From Euonymus europaeus (Eukaryota > Streptophyta > Magnoliopsida > Celastrales > Celastraceae): a stretch of 64,000 bases of DNA. The position numbers were made by a program, and so were the translations under genes. The notes beneath the pieces are model-generated. The model saw only the letters and a program-made list of their open reading frames with translations, was not told the DNA's origin and made no database searches. Every line of letters begins with the position of its first letter. The first letter of the stretch is position 1. The DNA lies in the NCBI GenBank assembly GCA_963580455.1, contig OY756970.1, positions 20,398,001 to 20,462,000 on the forward strand. The letters are read 5' to 3'. Positions 57,091-64,000 of this stretch are shown here, in pieces.

Positions 57091-59330
57091 CTCAGTATAG
57101 AATGAAGTGAAGGGATCGAAAAGAAAGAGATTGAATCAAAGCACGAAACCAGAAACAAAAGAAGGAAATGGAAACGAATATGATGATACAAAGAAAAGAA
57201 AAAAAGACTTGCTGAGATTTTTAATGAAATGGGAAACCTAAACAAGACGACTGGAAAACAACATGATATCCTAACTGCGAAGATGAAAACCAAACAATGA
57301 GAGAAGAAGGTAGAGATTTGGCTGAGACGCAAATAACTCTAGAATGGACGAAAAAAGTCATTAGTGAATACGGTATAGCAGGAGTAAATCTATATGGAAA
57401 GTATAAAAGTTGCAGGCAATATGTACAGGGATAAGGACGTTCAAAACAATAAGAAACAACTGTCATTTTTCCTTATTTTGTCTTTTTCCCTTTGAAAGAT
57501 AATAATATTCCCCGAGGCTTTGTTTGGGACGTCGTATATGATGGTATAATATTGTTATCCAAAGTATAAATTAATCATTATATAAATATTGTATAATTTA
57601 ATATTATCCAATGTTTGAAAAAAATTATAGTATTAAGCTTGTATGATATATTTCTTATACAATACAATGTTTGTTTTCTTGTTAGACAAAAAAATAGTAT
57701 AATATGTAGATAATATGTCTAAACTACCCCAACTAAAATATTAACCTTCTTAATTATTTTATTTTTTAACAATGTTTCACTTTTAATAATAAAAAAGTAC
57801 CTCTTTTTTTCTCCCTTTTAGCTAAGAATCAACATTATTCTGGAATGAAAAAAATAAAATAGATGTTTAATTAAGGAGAAAAAATAAAATCAAATAGGGA
57901 TAAAAAGAGAGGGATCATTTTCACTGGTGTTGTTATCGTTATAGGGTTTAATTTTTCTTTTACAAAATATATAGTAAGAATGAGAGTGTTTTTTGTTATT
58001 TGACATGTTATCTCTTATACTAAGTGTTCCGTATAAAATAAAAACGAGCTTGAGATGTTTTAATATTATATGGCCTGAAGCATATAAGAAATCATTTTAC
58101 ATAAAATTATATTATGCTGAGTCTTTTAAAAAAGTCCAAACATCATATAACATTATTAAATTATAATTTTATACTACACGGAGCCCCTATATAAAAACCC
58201 ATGTTGAAGTAAAACCAGAGTGTAAAACTGTATTGTTAATTATGAGGGTAATTATAGCCCATATGAATTAATTACGTTTGGTATATGAAAGTAATGTGCA
58301 CAGAGTATGCTACAAATATATTTACGTTTTAGATATATATATACACCTCTATAAATGCATAATATAGTTTCCGAAAACATAAACAGTGAGCAAAATAACC
58401 AAAAAATGGAAAAATTATGAGGAAAAAAAGAGAGGTAATGCGTTAGCAGTGGTACAAAAGGGGAGAGCATTATACAGTCAACCTTTTTTTACCCTATCCA
58501 CTCTGAGGTTAAAATTAACCCCAAATTTGGGGATAAGCATCACCTAAGAAAAACATTGAGGTAGGTTAAAAGAAAAGAGAGAGGATCCTCTCCCCATTCC
58601 TGCCCCTCTATGAAAAGTACCCTCCATTTCAATTTCTATTATCATAAGCTTTTAGGATATGTGAAGTCAGAGGTTTTTGCCAACTCAGACCGCAAATAAA
58701 TGTCCCATGTTGGGTATCCCTCTATAACCAACTTCTCTCCAAATGAGGTGCTGGCTCGGAGAAAATCCACTAGGTGGACTGACTCCTCTCCTTTTTAATT
58801 GGCTAGGCATTGCCGGTAGCCTATCCTGACATTTGAGATTTGCTTCCTTTTCTTTTAAATTATAGTGATACAGAAGTTGACTCATAAAACATAGAAGGAG
58901 AACTGTTAATTAAAGTATTAGAAATCGATTAATCGTTGAAAGCATGCAGAACGAGATTCATGTGGTGAGGAAAATCTGAATCCTTTCGCGGATCATTAAA
59001 TGGGAATATAATCTACATGTTCGCTAGCACTATGTTGCATGAATTCTCAACTGATTAAACGCACACTCCGACACATAATGAAGCTGTAAAAAAGACATAT
59101 ATTTCATGAGACTAACCCGTAAAGCAGCATCAGCTCCTTTGGTCTTCCAAACTTAGCTCTAACATCAAATTGTTAAGTTATGAGCTCATTATTCTCCCCT
59201 ATTACAAACAAGTACACATGTGTTCAATTGACAATTCACACTCAATCCCAAGCGGAATATGTTACAATAAACCTAGAAAGAGTATCAAAATCAATGCCTA
59301 GGAGCAGAAGAACGATCGAAAAGGTGAACT
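57091..59330. other. Spacer between the response regulators
   Basis: Upstream of gene A and very AT-rich from 57.5 kb. No further gene, and no clear TATA for gene A. Confidence 0.4.
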
Positions 59331-59333
59331 TAT

Positions 59334-59775
59334 AGCTCACTAGGTGACACAAGACCTACTAGGAACAAGTTATGAAATAAAAATGGAAACATTAGGATTG
59401 TAGAGATCTAAAAGTAGCATGATAGCAAGTCAAAAATCAACGAATTTGGAACTGAGAGTCTAGAGATATTGACAAAACAGTTTTTTCAATAATATATGAA
59501 GAAACCACATTTTATAGGCTTCTAGGTGACACGAGACCTACTATTCTAAAATAAAAAACTGAAATATTAGGATTGTATTTGTGTGAAATCATGTCAAAAA
59601 CCAATGAATTTCAAAGTGGGGCTCCATAAATTTTGACAAAACAATTTTTCCAAGAATATGTGATGAAATCACTTGTTATAGCCCACTAAATGACACGAGA
59701 CGAGACGTACTAGGCACAATTTCTCAAATCAAAAATTGAAAATTTAGGATTATAGAGCACAAAAAGTATGTGAAA
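59334..59775. repeat. Tandem repeat, about 165-180 bp x 3 (last partial)
   Basis: Units begin CTCACTAGGTGACACAAGAC (59337), CTTCTAGGTGACACGAGACC (59518) and CCCACTAAATGACACGAGAC (59682). Each continues with AAATTGAAA/ATTAGGATTGTAGAG and ends near TTTATAG. Non-coding, moderately diverged. Confidence 0.7.
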
Positions 59776-60602
59776 GAATGACAAAGCAATTGACCTGCAT
59801 TTGTGCACACGTCGAACCTTGAAGACTGCGAAATTCTTGCCCCATAGTGAACCGATTGAGGAAACAATTTCTCACGGGACAAGTTTGTGCCAAGTAAAAG
59901 GCCACCGAAAAATATTACCGGCCTTCATCGGCATCCTATTCAACTTCTATATTCTTTTCAAGCAATCTGATAGCATTGTTTCCTTCAAAGCATTGGATGC
60001 ATCCCCGATAATCATAACTATCGACCTAATTGTTGACATCAGAACCACAGCACCAGCCTAGTTTGGCCAAAGAATACCATAATGTTAGGGTTTTAGGCGC
60101 GATCGCGGACTTATGTTTATGCGTTTATTATTATTATTTTTTAGGTTTGATTATTAATTTTAAAAGTTCTTTAATATTTTTTGTTTGTGGAAGAGTTAGG
60201 GTTTTGTACTTTTGGGCGTAAAACAGAGTAGTTCCTTCCTTCAAAATCAATGGCGGAATCTATTGCTGGAATAAAGCTGTGATAATCAAATTACCTATGC
60301 ATAGAGGATCTCCTCGACTTACTACGAATTTCGATAGAAAATGTATTGTTGCATGTCATCTGAAAATTAGTTCATCAAAGTTACATTATTCCATCATATT
60401 TCGCAAGAATCTAAAGCTTGTATCTTGTATAACGATTGGATTCCTGCTCAAGGAAGAAATCGCAATCGATGCTCCTAGTACCTGCCAGCGACAAGGAAGA
60501 AAACCATGTAATTGTAAGATAATTAAATATATACATTTTGTGTCCAGAAATGAACACCAACCTGCAGTTACAGGAGGACTATCAGGCAGGAACTGAGTTG
60601 TT
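59776..60602. other. Spacer downstream of response regulator B
   Basis: No gene recognised; includes the 3-prime flank of gene B. Confidence 0.4.
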
Positions 60603-63434
60603 TCAGACCAAATCCAAGTTTGTAAATTCGAAGTATTGATCCAAGTCACCATCTTCTTCTAGAAAATTCAGAAACTCATAACAATCAATGGATTTCTGCT
60701 GATGATGCTGATTTCCCGGCCATGTTGACGGAGCAGCTGGAACGTTAGTATCCGGCCCGTCTTTGTTCTCCTCAAGGAAGTTGATCAGGTAGTTCTCTAC
60801 CATTGAGGGATTTTTTGGAGAGTCCTGTCGAGGCTTAGCATTCGATCCTTGAACTGGCATCAGCATGTTGTTTTCTGAAGATACATTTTCAGGTATAGCA
60901 TCCAGTCCTTGCATAGGCAACAGTACTTGGTTTTTTGAAGAGATATTGGGCAGAGTTTCCAGTCCTTGAACTGGCATCAGCAGTTGGTTTCCTGAAGAGA
61001 CATTAGGCAGAGTATCCAGTCCTTGAACTGACATCGGCAGTTGGTTTCCTGAAGATACATTTTCAGGTATAGCATCTAGTCCCTGCATTGGCAACAGTAC
61101 TTGGTTTCCTGAAGAGACATTAGGCAGAGTATCCAGTCCTTGAACTGGCATCAACAGTTGATTTCCTGAAGATACATTTCCAGGTACAGCATCCAGTCCT
61201 TGCATTGGCAACATTACTTGGTTTCCTGAAGAGACATTATGCAGAGTATCCAATCCTTGAACTGGCATCAGCAGGTTGTTTCCGGAAGATACATTTTCAG
61301 GTATAGCGTTCAGTCCTTGCATTGGCAGCAGTACTTGTTTTTTTAATGAGAAATTAGGCAGAGTATCCGATCCTTGAAATGGCAACACCGGTTGATTTTG
61401 ACTTTGCGCATTAATGTAGAGGGTAGCCAACTTCATCCTTTCGTTAAAATTGAACTGCGTGTCTTGAATAGTAGAGTTATATAGTGCTGAAATCATATGA
61501 GAAGAAAAAACACACACAGACAATCAATCCATCAGATGAATAAAATTATAACTTCAAGGTTGATATGTGAATATTACCGACTGGTTTTTGCAGCGACTGT
61601 GTTATGTCACCTCCCCGGCTCTGTTCATGTGCATGTAAACCGGTCATCTCGAGCGCTTGTTGAAATCCTTTACTGTTAAAGCTGAGTGATTTAGGTCCTG
61701 CTGTGGCGTTGCCGATTTTCTTGATTTGTTTTTTGTATTTCTGAAAAGATTCAATAGTTGCTATTAAGTGATCTGATACCATGACAGGAGAAACTGAAAC
61801 ATTGCTGGTGAGTAACATATATCTAATGCATTCAAGCTTGATATTGTGTAATAAATATCATGCTAACTTTGTATACTAAGAATACATGGATTTGACAGAA
61901 AATAACCTGAAGGTGGCTTGCGACTTGGCGAAGAGTCAAATTGGGGACATTCATCGTCTCTAGTATTGTTGTTGGAACAGCTTCTGCTCAAAATGGAATG
62001 CAAACAAGAAAAATCAAGAGACATGTACCTTAAGTAATGTGAAATGAGGAGAGCTTACAATAATAGTAAATTGATTGTTTTGTGAGAAAGAGCCTTACTG
62101 TCTCCCAGAAGGCTCACAGCTGTTGTGAATTTAAAGTGCAGTTCTTTATTCCAAATGATGTGACTCTTTTTCTCTCCAGCAATGATCATTATCTTGTCTA
62201 TCATGTTTTTCTCTTCATTTTCCTTCTCTAATTCACTCATGGAAATAATCTGCTCCCGCTCCATTCCAACTTCAGCGGCTTTGTTTTTGCTATTTATATT
62301 CATCGGTCCAATGCCAGAGTTTGGTGTTTCTTTTGGCTTGTCGTGGACCTCAATCAGTCTCGCTCCTTCTTCAACTTCCTTCGCTTTCCCTTTTGGATCA
62401 TTAAGCATCAGTAGGTCTCCCCTTCCATTAAATGTATATGCTCTAATTTTCTTACTCTGATAGTCATTGTCACTAATGATCGGGAATTCCTCCTCTTCAG
62501 ACACCTTGCTCTTCCCCTTCGGATCATCTGCTACTTCTTGATGGCCAGCTGCACAATCTATTACTTCCACTTCCCCCCCTGCCTCCTTATTTTTCGGTTT
62601 TCGACCTCTCTTTTTTGGAACCTTAACTGAACCACTAGGCTCTTCCAACTCTAGATTATTTTTAGGTTTCCTTCCAGGCTCCCCCTTTCTTTCCTGTTCA
62701 GCTCCACTGTTTGATACTAATTCTGTCAAGTTTCTGTTCCTCTTGCACACATGCTGCCAAATATACTTAAGATCGTCCAAACACACCGGCTTCTCATAAA
62801 AAATTGATGCCCCTTCGTTTAACCCTTTTACAGCCATTTCAGTATGTGCACTGGTAGTGGTCACTGCATGATTTGATAAAACATGTATGTATTAGTACAC
62901 TGACTATGGAAATTAACAACTAGTAGTAGCCATTAAATAGAATATGTAATAAAGCTTACAGATAACATGAATGTTCTTCTTAATGAGGATTCGAATAAAT
63001 TCGAGGATGCTCATATCAATCATATCGACATTAACAATGACCATGTCGAACGATCGATCCTTTTCAGCTTCATCTATCATGGCCAAAGCAACAGATCCCA
63101 TTTCAGTGGTGGTGACTGAAAGAAAAGAGACATAACAACAGGTTAAGAACTATGTTTTCAAACAAGATCCATAAACCATAACATAAACACCAACTCTTAC
63201 GTTTTTTTGGAGATGCTAAAAGTCTTGATCTTTTTTTATCAATAAAATGGACAGACAATATATATATATATAGCTCATTTTTCTCTATAGATAGAAAAGT
63301 TTTCATTTACCTTTGAAATTGAATTGTTCGAGCGTCCATGCCATGTTCATGAGAGACATCGTATCATGGTCAACCACAAGAATCTTAAGACCTCGAGCAA
63401 AGGGAGGAATGAACTCATCACCTGAACCATCCAT
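60603..63434 (-). CDS. Type-B-like response regulator B, pseudo-receiver with expanded repeat tail
   Basis: Six exons, reverse strand: 63434-63311, 63115-62960, 62863-62099, 61983-61907, 61740-61578, 61486-60603 (2169 nt, 722 aa). Phases match gene A at every junction. Receiver about 15-130: VDHD at 22-24, but the phospho-acceptor is Asn70 (VIVNVDM); the lysine remains (YEKP, Lys118). The linker has two AT-hook-like blocks (PGRKPKN, KKRGRKPKNK) and two DPKGKxK motifs. Myb/GARP domain: HIIWNKELHFKFTTAVSLLG, then LRQVASHLQKYKKQIKK. Exon 6 encodes about ten 19/20-residue repeats (LLMPVQGLDTLPNVSSGNQ type), then an acidic tail ending FEFTNLDLV. Probably a nuclear DNA-binding regulator independent of Asp phosphorylation; that is inference. 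No frameshift or stop, so likely functional. Confidence 0.92.
60806..61390 (-). repeat. In-gene 57/60-bp tandem repeat with 117-bp higher-order unit
   Basis: The marker CCTTGAACTG (one variant CCTTGAAATG) occurs at 60847, 60964, 61021, 61138, 61255 and 61372. The spacings are 117, 57, 117, 117 and 117, so the array is built of alternating 60- and 57-bp subunits with one extra 57-bp unit. All multiples of three, so the frame is kept. It encodes VLLPMQGLDAIPENVSSGNQ (20 aa) and LLMPVQGLDTLPNVSSGNQ (19 aa) in alternation. Confidence 0.95.
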
Positions 63435-64000
63435 TTTGAACAAAGGAACAAGAGATTGACAGATAGATATAGCAGATGATGCTTAAGATTGACACAAATG
63501 AAAACGCACTTATATATACCAAGAATAATTTTTTAGTCAATGGGGATTTATAGAAGAGTCAAAGAGAATTGGAAAAGAAAATAAAAGCAGTTTTGAAAAC
63601 TGGTTTCAAACACAATCTTAAAAACTGAAGTAGGAATCAAAATGACGAAAAAGAGTTCGAGATTTGACTGTTTTAGCAAAATAATAAGCCTAGAATGAAA
63701 GAAAGAATTAAGGCATGGAGGAGGAATATGTATTATGTAATGCAAAACGTGAGTTGGATAAGACTCTCTGATCACTCCCGTTTTAAAAATCAAATTGTTC
63801 TGACGGGACCCACTTTATGGTATAACAGTAACAGTAATAATATATCACCTCTCGACTTTTGTACGCCGTACATGACTATGCATCATTATCGTATCATTTG
63901 TTTCTGTTTGAATATTAATATTTCACGTGCTTGATGTTTTTTTAGTATAAATTTTGTGTGACCCGTCGTATGGAAGTCAAATCTGTTATAGTTCAATAAT
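63435..64000 (-). promoter_or_regulatory. Promoter side of response regulator B
   Basis: A reverse-strand TATA box TATATATAA lies at 63518 to 63510, about 76 bases before the ATG at 63434. Beyond it the DNA is AT-rich, with no further gene before the window edge. Confidence 0.5.

Noticed and set aside
60603..61486. Repeat tail of regulator B as a CRISPR-like or satellite array
   Set aside because: All periods are multiples of three, the frame is open with a conserved peptide, and splice phases link it to the upstream exons, so it is coding.

Overview
This is a stretch of plant nuclear DNA, most likely from a dicot. The genes have many GT-AG introns, the spacers are AT-rich, and the families present are plant-specific: Aux/IAA, type-B response regulator, leucine-rich receptor kinase, GUB_WAK ectodomain and DUF789. 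There is nothing of bacterial, organellar or viral character. I built the gene models by joining reading frames at GT/AG sites. Every multi-exon model below sums to an intact frame, and where I could compare from memory the length fits the family.

Layout. 1.2-1.9 kb (-): a cysteine-rich GUB_WAK/LRK10-like ectodomain without a visible kinase. 2-6.4 kb: repeat-rich spacer with two SINE copies, a promoter-like GC-richer island and a nested MITE cluster holding two Stowaway elements. 6.8-10.1 kb (+): DUF789 gene. 11.1-13.1 kb (-): class-I glutamine amidotransferase (PuuD-like). 13.1-17.8 kb: spacer with a reverse SINE and two tandem arrays. 17.8-20.0 kb (+): ZAR1-like LRR receptor kinase. 21.1-22.2 kb (-): non-canonical Aux/IAA (IAA32/34 type). 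23.5-29.4 kb (+): Elongator subunit ELP2, ten coding exons. 31.5-33.7 kb (-): PB1-domain protein with a glutamine-rich tail. 33.8-41.5 kb: gene-poor, transposon-rich spacer. 41.6-48.5 kb (+): two tandem lipid phosphate phosphatases (LPP). 50.2-50.6 kb (+): a small intronless basic protein. 50.6-53.7 kb: spacer with two MITEs, one a textbook hAT element with an 8-bp target duplication. 53.8-57.1 kb and 60.6-63.4 kb (-): two tandem type-B-like response regulators with the same intron phases.

The genes do not form a pathway. The informative relations are two local duplications. The LPP pair keeps the same exon plan and all catalytic motifs. The response-regulator pair has diverged: the distal copy has lost the phospho-acceptor aspartate and has expanded one short C-terminal motif into about ten 19/20-residue repeats, built as a 117-bp higher-order unit at the DNA level. 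That gene is the most unusual thing in the window. Two regulators (the Aux/IAA without a degron and the response regulator without its phospho-site) look uncoupled from the input that normally controls their family.
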